Source of the DNA: Carex sylvatica
Lineage: Eukaryota; Streptophyta; Magnoliopsida; Poales; Cyperaceae
Direction of reading: 5' to 3'
NCBI GenBank assembly: GCA_964058845.1
Contig: CAXKVR010000190.1
Span: forward strand, 62,001 to 126,000
DNA: 64,000 bases
The notes under the pieces were generated by a model, which worked only from the letters and a program-made list of their open reading frames with translations, had not been told where the DNA came from and did no database searches. Position numbers and translations under genes: made by a program. Below, in pieces: positions 48,298 through 60,268 of this stretch (its first letter is position 1; each line of letters starts with the position of its first letter).

Positions 48298-48570
48298 AAT
48301 TCCTATAAATTAACTAGACAAGAAAATTTTGCAATTAAAATAAATTGTAAAAATGTAAACTCTGAAATCTTTATGTCAACTCTACAGTCAAAGCTTCATT
48401 TTATTTTCCGTTATATAATTTATCTACTCATTTTTTTTTTTTTGAAAGAGTGATCAAAAGAGGAAAAAAAAAAGGAAATAGGAGGTAGCGACAGAATGAG
48501 CTGAATAGGGGACGATCTCGAGGCAATTTGAAAACAGATAACAAAAATTTAACAAAACACTAAAAAAAAC

Positions 48571-48680
48571 AATAACTAGTTTTTGGTCTAACGACAAAAA
48601 TACATGGTCTCTATATAAGAAGTCATGAATTTGAAATTCATATGAGAAAATCATTTGTTATAATAACAAGGATATTATAT
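48571..48680 (+). mobile_element. SINE-like, tRNA-related sequence (copy 2)
   Basis: 'tttggtctaacgac' (A-box-like) and 'gaatttgaaattc' (B-box position) match the layout of 30421-30520. Confidence 0.35.
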
Positions 48681-48835
48681 AGGTTGGTAATTTGATCTCC
48701 AACTTTACTAAAAAAAAAATTCCCAAAAAACACCAAAAAATGAAATAGTGAACATGTGATTGATCTCCATTCTCCATTAATGGAGTCTTTCGAATAACTC
48801 TTGAGGACAAAAGCAATACTGTAGCTAGTTCACTA

Positions 48836-49450
48836 ATGGTGTCTAATCGATTTGGGTCATTGGCGAAGCTTGAACCATCTCTCTGGGCATTATCTCACGC
48901 TGTGACAAAGATCGTGGAGAAGATCCAGCAGCCCTATCAACAATCGTACAAGGTCACTGGACGATCTTTCTTGTGGCAATCAAATTCTCAAGGAGAGCGC
49001 CAATGTAGATTTGATCGAACTGAGCTTGTGAGGTCCAAAATAGAGTAACTTAGGCGACTATCCCTTTGTTTCAGATGCGACGATTGCAGTCATCGTGCGT
49101 TGGATTATTGTAATGATGTCTTGTGCTATGGTTGTAATAGGTTAGGTCATCGATTGTCACGATGTTGTGCGGTGATTGATGTGAAGCCACCTCCGACTGA
49201 CGATCTGACACTACAGCCATCTCTGACTGGCAATCTAACAGAGAAGCCATATTCAACCGATGATCTGTGACAATCGAGAGATTAGATATATAACTGTACC
49301 TGTTTACTACGATGTATTAGTCATATATTCAATCAAGAGATTGGAGACAGAGTTAGGAGAGATAAAGCAAGAGTTGGCGCTGATGAAAGCCATGGCAGGT
49401 ATCAATGTTGCATCAAGAACGTCTGATTCTGATGGAGGGAAATCTACTAC
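48836..49450 (+). pseudogene. CCHC zinc-knuckle protein gene remnant, 5' part
   Basis: A frame opens at ATG 48836 and is interrupted by TAA at 49046-49048, after which the same frame runs to TGA at 49268-49270. After the stop it encodes CFRCDDCSHRALDYC and CYGCNRLGHRLSRC; the second is a canonical CX2CX4HX4C zinc knuckle. Another frame (49260 onward) then encodes a coiled-coil-like segment RLETELGEIKQELALMKAMA, so a frameshift separates the parts. Such knuckles bind single-stranded nucleic acid and occur in retroelement gag/ORF1 proteins and plant transposon-derived genes; which of these it was I cannot say. A CACTA element is inserted at 49451 and the downstream part resumes at 54865. Confidence 0.6.
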
Positions 49451-50727
49451 CACTAGTGGAGAAACTAGAATTAGGATTGGTTATTATCAAATACCGATAC
49501 TAATACCTATCTGGATCGATTAATTTAAAAAAACCGATCCTAAAAACTATCTGGATCAGTTATTATAAACAACCGATCCTAATGTATGCACATTTGGATT
49601 GAGTTTTTATAACAACCAATGCTAATACTATCAGGATCGGTTATTATAAAAAATCGATCTTAATATATGCACAATTATGATCAGTTCTTTATAATAACCG
49701 ATGCTAATAGTTTTTAAGATCGGTTATTATAAAAAACCGATCTAAATGTGCATACATTAGGATAAAAAAAAAGAATTAGGATCGGTTATTATAAAAACTC
49801 GATCCAAATATGCATACATTAGGATCGGCCTTTTAAAATAACCGATCATGATTGTTTTTAGGATCGATTTTTTAAATTAACCGATCCTAATAACTCTCTT
49901 TTTTTCATTACATTTGGCACTAGGATTTTTATTTTCATTTCCTGCCTCTTGTTACTTATCCAAAATTTAACCCTCAACTCTCAATCTCTCTCTAGCGCTC
50001 ACTGTCTCTCCCTCTCCTCCGTCTCTCTCTCTATCTTCATCTCTCCCTTTCAAAGCCGGTCTCTCCATCTCCGGAGGGTCTCTCCACCGCCTTCTGTTGG
50101 GTTTTGATGGTTCAAACCCATTAATTAGCTTAATATGCGGAAAGAGCGTAAAACAAATTTTTTTTACTTCTAACTTAAGTCAAGAATTAATCGGGGTATG
50201 TCAGAAAATATTGCAAGGCGGTCCACCTTTTGTATTCCTTTGACATCAAAACCATTTTTAATTCTTTTACAGATTTACTCCATAATTGATTTCTAAAATA
50301 TTAAATCTATTTATCAATTAAATAGATTAATATAACATATTATACCTTGTTTCCAAATTACTGATTGGAATGCAGCTGAGCGAGAAGAGCAACACTGAGA
50401 ATGACTCATCTCGGAGTATCAGACGTCTGATACCTCTATCGGTTATCTACCAGGACTAACCAGAGAGAGGTTTATTTCTTTTGCCAGAAATACCTAAACC
50501 GCAGAATTCTACAAAAATACTATTCACCGAGAAAAGAACAAAATAACAATATTTACAGCTCGCAGTTATTTCGATTCACTAATAAGCAAAAACAGAAATA
50601 CCGCGACTTCGCAAATATATTATTTCTGGATCCTGTAACAACCATAAACTGATGAAGAGAGAAAATAGATTACCAAATCGATTCAATATCAAGTGAATTA
50701 GTAATATTCTCTCTACCCTTACCCTTC

Positions 50728-50735
50728 TATTTATA
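50728..50735 (-). promoter_or_regulatory. TATA box of outer solo LTR
   Basis: CCTATAAATAG on the minus strand, followed by a purine-rich leader. Confidence 0.5.
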
Positions 50736-51993
50736 GGCATTTGAGGAGATTCGGCAAAAGACCAAAATAGCCCTCAATATATGCCTATTTACAAGGTATG
50801 CCATTTAATGGCGGTTTTGGAGAGGATGAAGCAAAATTGAATTTTTGCACTTTGGTCCAAAATTCAATTGAATCGATTTGGGCTTTTTGACTTGGGCTTT
50901 AATTCTTAATGGGTTTTAAGCTCATAGTTTAAATTCATAATTAATATTTAAAATTCAAATCAAATATATAATTGTCATGTACAATTATATTTCCCTCGGT
51001 TATTGTTTTGGTAAATTTTATACAACGTAACATGTACATTTATAAACTAACATGTTGTTTTTACTTTGCCATTTTTACATGACATTTATAATTTAATTAT
51101 ATCACATATAATTAATTATAACCATCTTATTATTAATTATAATCAATTTATAATTAATCAACAAGATTATCTGATTAGCTCCTATACGGTGTGACTCAAT
51201 AGGATCTGTGTTATGTTGGTAAATAGAATCAAAACTATTTTAACTTCTATAATCATAGGAGGCATCTAACATATTCACTATGACCATCCAATTACACAGA
51301 TAATGATGTACTGTACAATATCACGATCCAGTAAACTATTTTACATGTGTCAGTTCTTCTGTCTCATTGCTATCAGATCAGTTTCAAGGTAGGTGTGTGT
51401 CATCCTTGCTAACTTAATCTTTTCTTGATCTTGAGCAGATTATCAAATATAATTACTCTTGTAATTATACCGCTACCAGATAATCTTACTCTATCAAGGG
51501 GCCTAGTGATATTATAACCCGTATAGAGATACGAGAGACAATAATACTTTTGATAAACCATCACTACCTCAGCTAAGCTATGTATACCGAAGAGCTACCG
51601 TTATAACTGCGTTTTACCAACAGCATTAGATAACAATCACACATACACCTCATACTTTAGAACTTAATACTGAATGAAAACATTAATGACACGAACACAA
51701 TTCTATTTAATGTTTTATTCGGGGTCTGTCAAATACCATGTTCCTGGAACATGTATCTATGTGATTAACATGACATCTCTTGTCAGTGGTATGTAAAACT
51801 TGATCATCTTTTAATCCACATAATAACATTGTAATGGTTAATTAGTGCTCCTGCTAATTATCTCGGTTAGATACTTTTAAGAATATATATCATCTATATT
51901 ATGAAGTTTCATAATTTCAATTATTGACTCTAGTCAGATAAATGAATGATTCATAAATGCAATAATACTCAAGGCAACAAAATGACAGTTTAT

Positions 51994-53909
51994 TGTTGTG
52001 AATTTTAGGGGTATTTATTTGGAACTAATTATCACGCAAATGCTTTAAATTTATAAACCTAAAATACAAAGTAGATTAATTGCAAGCGCACAATCTAGCC
52101 TTGTAGTAATGAGGTATCGATCCAAAAACTAAGGCAATTGTATTTTTTACTTAAACTAAATTAAAACTAAATAAATTGCAAGTAATTAAAATAGGGGAGT
52201 TTGTTGCAAATTAACTAAGTGTGGGTTCAATACCCAAAGCTGTTTGTTTGTAACAAGAAATAAAATCAAATGCAAATAAAAAGGTGTTTGTGAATCAAGA
52301 TAACGAGGTTTAAGGGCTATTGGTCTACAATCACTTGGTTAATCTATTCACTTTTGGAGTTCTTTAAATTCATGTTATGTCTTGATAGAGATTGGTTTAT
52401 TTACATCATAACATTACCATTCATAATTTCATATTTCCACATTAATATACCACCAGCCTAGGCTGTCACTACCTATTTGGGTTATTTAATTGAAGTCATC
52501 TATTTTTACTAATTGGCACTGTATTTGGTAAACTTCCGATTAACGTATGTAATAACATTTGGTTTCCCAAAGCGTTCCATATCGAACCTTTGATTCTATG
52601 AATCCGGGATAGACTTGACTTGGTCCATCTAAATCTATTATCCATAAAATAATTTGTGTACAATGAAGGTATTTCTTCTAAGATCACCATAAAGACAAGA
52701 GGTACTGTCACTACCTCCGCAAGATCTGGTTAGCAAAAACATATTCATGCATGACTCACAAATATAAAATATAACCAAACATCAAGCCAAAATAATTATT
52801 ATAAAAAGAACATCCAAGTAAATAAACTAACACAAGTTCATGCTACAACCTAAGCCCTTAGAGAGAAAATTAGCTTCTCATGGGTGCAAAAATAATAACA
52901 TCCATGATAGAAAATAAAGAATTCATACAAGTAAAATCAAGAAAATAACAAGAGAAATAAAATACACCAATTTTCAAGATATGCCTCAGTTTTTCCTTGC
53001 AAGCTCCTTGAGATCCGCCAAGGTCTTCACTCCTTCGCGCCTTTGATTCTCTTGAGAGATCAGATGGATGGAGAGATTGATTAGGGTTTCAAATGAAGTG
53101 AATTGTGATATGAAAGATGTCTTCCCCAAAGGGGAGATGCCCTTTCTCCTGCTGCCTCTCCTTTATTTATAGCTAATTTGTGACTTAGAGAATAAGCAAC
53201 CAATGATGAAAGGTGAATCAATCAAGATCTTATGAGATATGACAATAGATATCAACTGATGGCTTACTAAAAGGATTCCTGAGATCTGGGCATCACAAAT
53301 TTTGATTTGTAACCTTCCTATAATTATAGATCTCGTTGTTATCTTTCCAGCAAGCTTTTATTTGCCTAAAACGAAGTTCTGGCCCAGACATGGCCTAAAT
53401 ACGAAAAGATGTCGAAAGTTGTAATTTCTGCATTTGGATTGTGCGGCCAGGGGTGCGGGCAGGGGTGGCCGCATGGATTTTTGCTATGTGAGCTGTGCGG
53501 CCCGGGGAGGCCGCACCTTCACCCGCACGGGGCCTCTGACTGGACTGTGAACTGAACTTCAAATGGGCATAACTCCTTGTATGTAGTTTTGTTTTCAGTG
53601 TTCAACCACTTTTCGGAAAGCTTGCGAAAAGATCTATCATTTCCTGTAATATAAATTGACTTTTGTAGGAAATTGTCTTTTCTTGTTCGAGACTTCTTCC
53701 AAAGTGGATACGGTCGCACCAAGTGCCTCAGAGACCGTTTCAAAACTTGCAAATGCTCTAAAACTACAAATAAGATGAGCAAACGATAGTAACTTGGTTC
53801 TTGATGTATTTCTAAGCTAAATTAAGCTGAATTAACCTAAATGCATGAAAATTGGTCAAGTTATCGATACAAAATCATAGGTAAAAGTGTACCTAATTTA
53901 CGCTCATCA
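51994..53909 (-). mobile_element. Inner solo LTR, minus orientation, 1.9 kb, perfect 5-bp TSD
   Basis: On the minus strand it begins TGATGAGCGTAAATTAGG and ends CCTAAAATTCACAACA. A perfect TSD TTTAT lies at 51989-51993 and 53910-53914. A minus-strand TATAAATA box lies at 53164-53171. There is no internal retroelement coding. The length suggests a gypsy-type LTR (inference). A GC-rich palindromic segment (gtgcggcccggggaggccgc) is at about 53494. Confidence 0.82.
53164..53171 (-). promoter_or_regulatory. TATA box of inner solo LTR
   Basis: GCTATAAATAAAGG on the minus strand, in the middle of the LTR. Confidence 0.5.
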
Positions 53910-54864
53910 TTTATTAATCACTCAATTCATGAACAAAGCTTGATGATAAATTATTGTATTATTGACTTCTAGATTATTACAAACTAACACATCTGGCTCT
54001 CCCTCTTATTCTCTGCTCCTCCAAAGCCGTCTCTCTCTTATTCTCCGACTCCAAAGCCCCTCCAAAGCCGTCTCTCTCTCATTCTCCGGCAGGTTATTTT
54101 TCTTCTTGTTATTCTTTTCATAGCACTAATCAAGCTATATAGGAAATCAGTGCTTCCTTGTAATTTCACCTTAATTTATTCATTTGTTTAGGAAGGTAAT
54201 GTTATAGCTCCTGTAATTACTAATTTGAGATCCAGAGACAGCACTTAACAATAGAGGAGGGAGGCGATAAAGTGAGGTCAACAATAGATTATAAGGCTGG
54301 TTAGGATTTTTTTTTTTCTGTTTTTGTTTGAACAAACTTGAGTCTTTGTTCCATAAGATATGATTTGGTGATAAAGTGAGGTCAACAATAGATCATTTAT
54401 TACCTAATATAAATTCCATTGCTAAGCGATTTTTTATGGTTGTGCTATGAAATATTGGTGGTTTCTTTGATAATGATCCTGAGTAATATCTTTTTATCCT
54501 GATATGTAATATTAAATTTTTTAGATTTAAATTTCTTGTTATAATATGTAATGCATTATATCTGAATTCACAAAATGTTAGTTCTGCAAAAAAAAAGAAA
54601 AAAAAGAAAAAAAAAATTAGGATCGGTTGTTTCAAATAACCGATCCTAATTTTTTTTTAACACTCATTAGGATCGGTTGTTTAAAATAATCGATCATAAT
54701 AGTACTAATTAGGATCGATTATTTGAAACAATTGATCCTAATTCAAACTTTTAGAATCAGTTGTTTAAACGATCCAGATTAGTTTTGTATTAGTATCGCC
54801 CGGATCAAGATCGGTTAAATTCCGATCCTAATGCGTAAATAACCGATCCTAATTTCTACTAGTA

Positions 54865-55159
54865 TACATCGAGAGCAATTATTGTAACCTCACATGGAGT
54901 GCCTATTGTTACCAAATCAGACAAGACCAACACACCATAAATACAAGAGATTTATGTACCGGTAACTCTAGTGAATCAAGATTCTTGGATAAGTCATATT
55001 GCTCTAACTAAAATCAAGAAGGCCAAATTTGTCTCCATAAAGCTGAACAAAGTGACTCTTAGTAGAGAGAAAATAAGTGTCCAATTCAAACGTGTAGCAA
55101 CCAAAGACACTGAGAGAGAAGATATGAGAGGTAACACCGGTACCAATATTGTGGATTAG
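54865..55159 (+). pseudogene. 3' part of the zinc-knuckle gene remnant beyond the CACTA element
   Basis: The reading frame that enters the CACTA element at 49450 continues in the same phase at 54868 once the element and one TAC copy are discounted. It reaches a TAA at about 54939, then runs on in phase (QEIYVPVTLVNQDSW) to a stop at 55157-55159. The segment is basic (KIKKAKFVSIKL, KISVQFKRVATKD) and has no domain I recognise. The premature TAA and the insertion show it is dead. Confidence 0.5.
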
Positions 55160-56731
55160 CTATTTTCTAAGTTTTACTTTTTGTTGAGCAGGTGAAATAG
55201 ATTATTGTATATTGTGGTATATATAGGAGTTAGGTGAAATAAAGATGTCTAGTATTGAGGAAGTATCTTTTTCTTTTTCTTTTATAAACTGTTGTAAGTA
55301 AATATTTCAGTCAATGAAATGGACATTTTTATTTTTTTTTATACTCATTTTTGCCTTCTTCCATATCTTAAAAATTGCGAAATCTAAATTCTGAGATTAA
55401 TTTGTGATTTATTCTACAAATATTTAAAGTCTTAGAATCTAATTTTATTTAGCACATCCAAATTCACACTATATAGTACTCCCTAGTAATGATGCTATAT
55501 ATGCTTTTAAAGTACCAAAATTCGTTTATTATGTAGGTTAAAAAGCTAAAAATAAGTCACATTTAAGCTTTTTCATAATATATATTATAGTTTGCTTATT
55601 TTAATGTAATTTAAATCAATTTAATAAATGTCCGGAGTTTAAAAAAAACTGCCATATTAATTTAATTTGTTTAATTAAATAATCCCCTTTGCATCAATAC
55701 ATTATTGCATACGCTCTAGAGAGCAATCAATTTGCACTATATATAATTTGAGTCATGCAATTTATATAATCTTCGTTAAATACCAAATGAAAAAAAAAAA
55801 AATAGTAAGCAACTGGTAGCCTCTGCCATTGATTCTCACAAGAAACAAACAGTAAAAGTTCCTAAAGTTTTACAAAATCAAAATTAGACAAATTTTATGG
55901 ACTATATGACTAATTTGTTGATTTTTTTTATAAAGCCTTAAAGCATATTTATTCATTGGGTAGAGCAAGAATATGTAATAGGCCACGTGAGGTAAATTTT
56001 CTATTGAAATAGTTTAAGGTTTAAACAAAATTTTCTATTTTCTAAAAATTAAGTAATTTGTGTAATATAATTGGATTAAACAAAATAAATGAATTATGTT
56101 TGAGATAAACCTTAATTATATTTTGGTTCGCCGAGCTATCAAGTCGCATTTGCCCTTAAGATAGAACGTTACGGCATTCTCAATGAAGAATTAGTAGTTG
56201 TCCATCTCCTAGATTTAACCCTAACCATATGTTTTGAATTCCTCTTCGACAACAAGAATATGATTTGGATGGCAACTAATTTTACAAAAGCTAGTACAGA
56301 CACAGTAAGTCAAACATCTCACTATATAAGATAATAAAGCAACTTCTGGGAAATTAATTAGTTGAAATGAAAATATAATGAAGAAAAAAAAAAATTCTTA
56401 ATGCTGTTTCTTTCTCTCTCTTAATTTGTCGCTACCACCACTGAGTCCCGAACTGACAGGTAGCTAGAAAATGGTCCCTATTAGAAATTGGTCCCAGTCT
56501 ATCCCCAGCATCTGCAAAATCTAATAGAATTTGAGTCTCCAATGACGTCAGTTCGCAATATGGATGCATGGTAAGAAATACATAATTAATTAGTGATGAT
56601 TTTGTGCGGAGATATATACAGTATTGAACAAGTACGTAGCTAATCAGAATATATATCCATTACGTACTTATAATTAAATTTTCCCAAATTTTCGAAATTA
56701 CTGGGCATGGAGCATCCAGAGCAAACAACTG
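55160..56731. other. Intergenic, nothing recognised
   Basis: AT-rich. No open frame, element end or RNA gene identified. Confidence 0.4.
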
Positions 56732-57060
56732 AGGTCATGTTTGGTTATGGAGTAAGTGGTGGAGTAAATTCTTTACTCCACCTTTAAGGTGTCAAACGAT
56801 AAGTAAATTTGAAGGAGTAAGTTGGAGTAACATTTGAGTTAATCTAAATTAAGTTATTCTACCTCTTTAGGTGGAGTAATTTACTCTATTTGTGGATCCC
56901 GTGGTTAGAGTAACATCATGTTATGATTTTCTCTCTCTTCATGATCTTACTTCATCAAACTCTAACCAAATTCCAATCAAACATAATTATTTTAATCTAC
57001 CTTAGCTTGAAGTAAGAAATTTAATCTGAATTAACATTACTCCACTACTAAACATGACCT
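56732..57060. mobile_element. MITE with AGGTCATGTTTGGT ends
   Basis: The left end aggtcatgtttggttatgga pairs with the right end ctccactactaaacatgacct. Inner 'ggagtaaattctttactcc' words recur in both orientations. No TSD resolved. Confidence 0.7.
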
Positions 57061-58048
57061 GAAAAATTAATTAGTTGCGAGTAAAAAGCCCCAGGTTACC
57101 TAACTTGAAAGGCAGATGGGGCCTGGTAAAACTTTGAAATACTGTTAGGGCAGTATTGATCAGGAACTGGGTTGGGTGTTTGCTGGTAGTAGTTTAGGAG
57201 TACACAAGAGCAAGGCAAATGATTGCCATTGTCCAGAGGTGACAGTTGTAATAGGGGCTGTTAGTACTGCACTGATTTGTGATATGTTGGAGCTGACTAA
57301 GAGAGAGCATGAGCCGTAATCTGATATAAAACTATCTTATCTTGCCGACATCTTCAACAAATTAAAAGAAAACTGTTAAATTTATTTATATACAGCTCAA
57401 TTTACTGATTTGATGAGCATACAAATGTAAATATAGGCCATTGTTTGTACGTTATAATTAAGTTTATAATTTTCTCTACATGCAAGTATATGGGGAATTC
57501 TTATCCAAATTAATCCTACTACATAAATAATGCTACGTGCCTACGAATATGAGTAAATTTCCCTACAAATGTATAAATTGTACATATATATCTCAATTTG
57601 GTCAATTTATCTACAATATATATAAGAAGTACATATATAAACAACTATACAAATTCTCGACATTTTTCACTAAAATTCGTACAAATCTTAAACCCTATCT
57701 TAATCTCAAATTTAAGTGAAAATTAAGTATTTATCGGAGGGGCAAAGGTGGGGCATGTAATCAGAAGATGATATATAGAACCAAACATCTGGTTCTAAAA
57801 CCTAAGCAGATCCAAAAAACTAATTATTACATTTCCATTTACATCAGAGAAAAAGGTACAGTGGGGCTCATACACAAGCATTTTTTTCTCCTTGGCTGTC
57901 GCTAATAAATTGGAAGGGGAACTGCAACGAATTGAGAAGGACACTGGAGACTGAGAGCGTCCAAAAGAAAGGACACAAGGGCACTCCAAATTAAGTCATG
58001 ACTTTCTTAGTTTTTGTTATTTTCGGAGGCCAGCCAGCATTCCCTTAA
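57061..58048. other. Intergenic, nothing recognised
   Basis: Open frames of about 60 codons at 57537-57719 and 57795-57989 have no coding character. Confidence 0.4.
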
Positions 58049-58160
58049 AGGGCGTGTTCGGCGTGTCACTTTTTTACCCACGCGAATAGTATTTTGATCA
58101 TCCAAATTGAACACGAATTCAAATTTATTTTCGTTCCTGCCTGACAACCGTACACACCCT
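58049..58160. mobile_element. Small MITE remnant (GTTCGG end type)
   Basis: 'agggcgtgttcggcgtg' at the left and 'caaccgtacacaccct' at the right form imperfect inverted ends, like 37146-37275 and 63716-63838. Confidence 0.45.
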
Positions 58161-58557
58161 AAATTTCAAAATATACTCCCAATTAAATGCCTGGCTTAGG
58201 CATCAAAATGAAAATTTTCTGAGCCTTAAATAACAAATTTCAGCATATTCAGACCCGGAAAAATAAAGCCCCTCTTTCATTATATTCTCCCTAATCAGAA
58301 AATTATAATATTGCTCTTTTTAATTATTGTGAAGTGAATTATTGAAACTTGGCTGAGGGTTTTAATGTTTGACTCCATTTCGTATGAATGGATGACTTCC
58401 AATTCGCTACCATGCAAGATATTTATTTAGAATTTCAAACTTAGGGATTGATGAAATATTGACTCCATTATCTGGCGTACAAGAAAAATTCAAACTTCTT
58501 TCGAAATATTTTATTTTTACTATTTATTTGGCTTGAATAACATAATCTCAATTTAAA

Positions 58558-59296
58558 AAGGAAGCATTTCATATATACCACTCAAAAATTATGAAATTAC
58601 GTATTTACTATCTAAATTTTTATAATTACACATTTACCATCTAAAAATTTAAGAAATTACATATTTATCCAATATAATTTTAGTATATATTAAATATACC
58701 CATAACTCATATTAATTATGTTTAATTTCTTAAAACTACAATTAATCAAATATTAAGTTAGTACTCTTTTTTTTTTTTTTAGAACTATTGTTCTTTTATC
58801 CAGTATAAAAGATTAGAAACATATTTCAAACTGTGCCAGTAACAAAACACAGATTCTGAAACTCAGTTACTACTTTGATAATCTGTTGTGATATCAACGT
58901 CGAATTCAATACGTTATTGAAAAAGTTGGAGTAGTTTTGTTCTTAAATGATCAAACTGGAGTTGGAATTATTATATCCAACTCTACTGCCATTTCTGAGC
59001 TTAAGCAGGAGCGACGAGATAAAGAAAAAGTTTCACTGAAAATGAAAAATTACGTTAAAAAAAACGGGAGGAAAATCTGTACGCAGAAAAGGAATGAGCA
59101 GAAAAGGAGAAAATCAGACTAAATAACTTATTAATTATATTTAATATAATCTTAAACTTAATTAATCTCATTTTTTAATTAATTGGATAAATATGGAAGT
59201 TATTAAATTTTTAGATAGTAAATATTTAATTATAGAAATTTGAATGGTTAATACGTAATTTCACAATTTTTGAGTAGCATATATGAAATTCTCCCA
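58558..59296. mobile_element. TIR element with arms of over 100 bp (full copy)
   Basis: The left arm 'catttcatatataccactca' ... 'aaattacgtatttactatc' is mirrored by 'gtaatttcacaatttttgag' ... 'catatatgaaattctccc'. The interior (58850-59120) recurs at 59609-59900. The 61-codon lysine-rich frame at 58937-59122 lies inside and is probably not a gene. Confidence 0.7.
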
Positions 59297-59599
59297 TTAA
59301 AAAATTGTTTTCCAACTAAAGTTCTAACAATTTAAAGATAGAACAGAGGTTCAAGTAACTTCTTCATTAGTATTGTTAGTTAAGAATAAATTCTTCTCCA
59401 TGTTATATCAAAGAAAAGTTCCCCAAATTATTGAAAGCATATTTTAAATTTAATTTGGCCGTTTCTAAAACTGCCTCGCCAATATTTTGGAAAGCACAAT
59501 TATATATAGATTAAATTTTCTATCAGTATGTTTATAAGAAAATATTTTGCTGACCTTGAGAAATTGCGTTGTTTTATTTTCTTGTTTAACATAATGGAC

Positions 59600-60068
59600 G
59601 TATCAAAACACAAATTCTCAAACTCAGTTATTATTTTGATAACTGGTTGCGATACCGCTGTTGAATTCAGTACGAGTTATTTTGTTGAAAAGTTGGGGTA
59701 GTTATCTTGTTTTTAAACGTTCAAGCTAAGACTGAAATTCTAATATTCGAGTCTGCTACCCTCTTCTCTCCGAGTTTCAGTGAGAGAAATGAGATGAAAA
59801 GAGAGTTTTAGTGGAAATAGAAAAGTTATGTCCAAAAAAACGAAAGAAAAATCTGTGCATAAAAGAAGAAGGGACAGAAAAAGAGAAGAGACTAAATAAC
59901 TTATTAATTATATTTTATAATATTAAAGTTAATTAATCTCTTTTTCGATTAATTGGGTACATATGTAAATTATTAGATTTTTATATGGTTAATATGTAAT
60001 TGTAGAAATTTGGATAGTAAATATGTAATTTCAAAGTTTTTGAGTGGTATATATGGAATTCTCCCTTT
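59600..60068. mobile_element. Same TIR element family, right part of a second copy
   Basis: It repeats the interior words 'ctcaaactcagttattattt', 'gactaaataacttattaatt' and the right terminus 'gagtggtatatatggaattc'. The left arm is missing. Direct orientation relative to 58558-59296. Confidence 0.65.
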
Positions 60069-60136
60069 TAAATTAGACGTTTCATAATTGAGGAACATAC
60101 AACGAGAGGGAAGATGAGGGATGGAGGTCACCTACC

Positions 60137-60268
60137 CTTCGGGGTGCAAGAATTTTCTGCCCCTCAGTCACTGGAATATAGAGCCAGTCACTGTTAAATG
60201 GAGCTGATCACATTTAATTTTTGAACTGAAGGCCCACTGACAGTGACTCTGGGGGCAGAAATTTTCTG
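60137..60268. mobile_element. Small hairpin MITE
   Basis: 'gaattttctgcccctcagtc' on the left pairs with 'actctgggggcagaaatttt' on the right. Further 'ctgcccccagag' follows at 60279. Confidence 0.5.

Larger units (their letters stand above)
50095..53989 (-). mobile_element. Outer solo LTR, minus orientation, interrupted
   Basis: Read on the minus strand it begins TGTTAGTTTGTAATAATC (53989) and ends CATCAAAACCCAACA (50095). A TATAAATA box lies at 50728-50735 on the minus strand. It is split by the LTR at 51994-53909, leaving about 2.0 kb of its own sequence. Flanking pentamers CCTTC and CATCT match poorly, so its right end is less certain. The interrupted CT-rich CACTA leader on both sides supports an insertion. 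Confidence 0.55.
49451..54864. mobile_element. CACTA (En/Spm) nonautonomous element, 5.4 kb, hosting two nested solo LTRs
   Basis: The left terminus cactagtggagaaactagaa pairs with the right terminus (reverse complement tactagtagaaattaggat). The 3-bp TSD TAC lies at 49448-49450 and 54865-54867. Dense subterminal repeats 'aggatcggttattat' and 'ccgatcctaat' occur in both orientations at 49474-49890 and 54615-54855, typical of CACTA elements. CT-rich leader sequence (49978-50094 continuing 53990-54095, ending ctccggcag|gttatt) suggests the 5' end of a former transposase gene. No transposase coding remains. Confidence 0.85.

Noticed and set aside
53519..53782. 87-codon minus-strand frame
   Set aside because: It lies inside the inner solo LTR; such LTR frames are common by chance.
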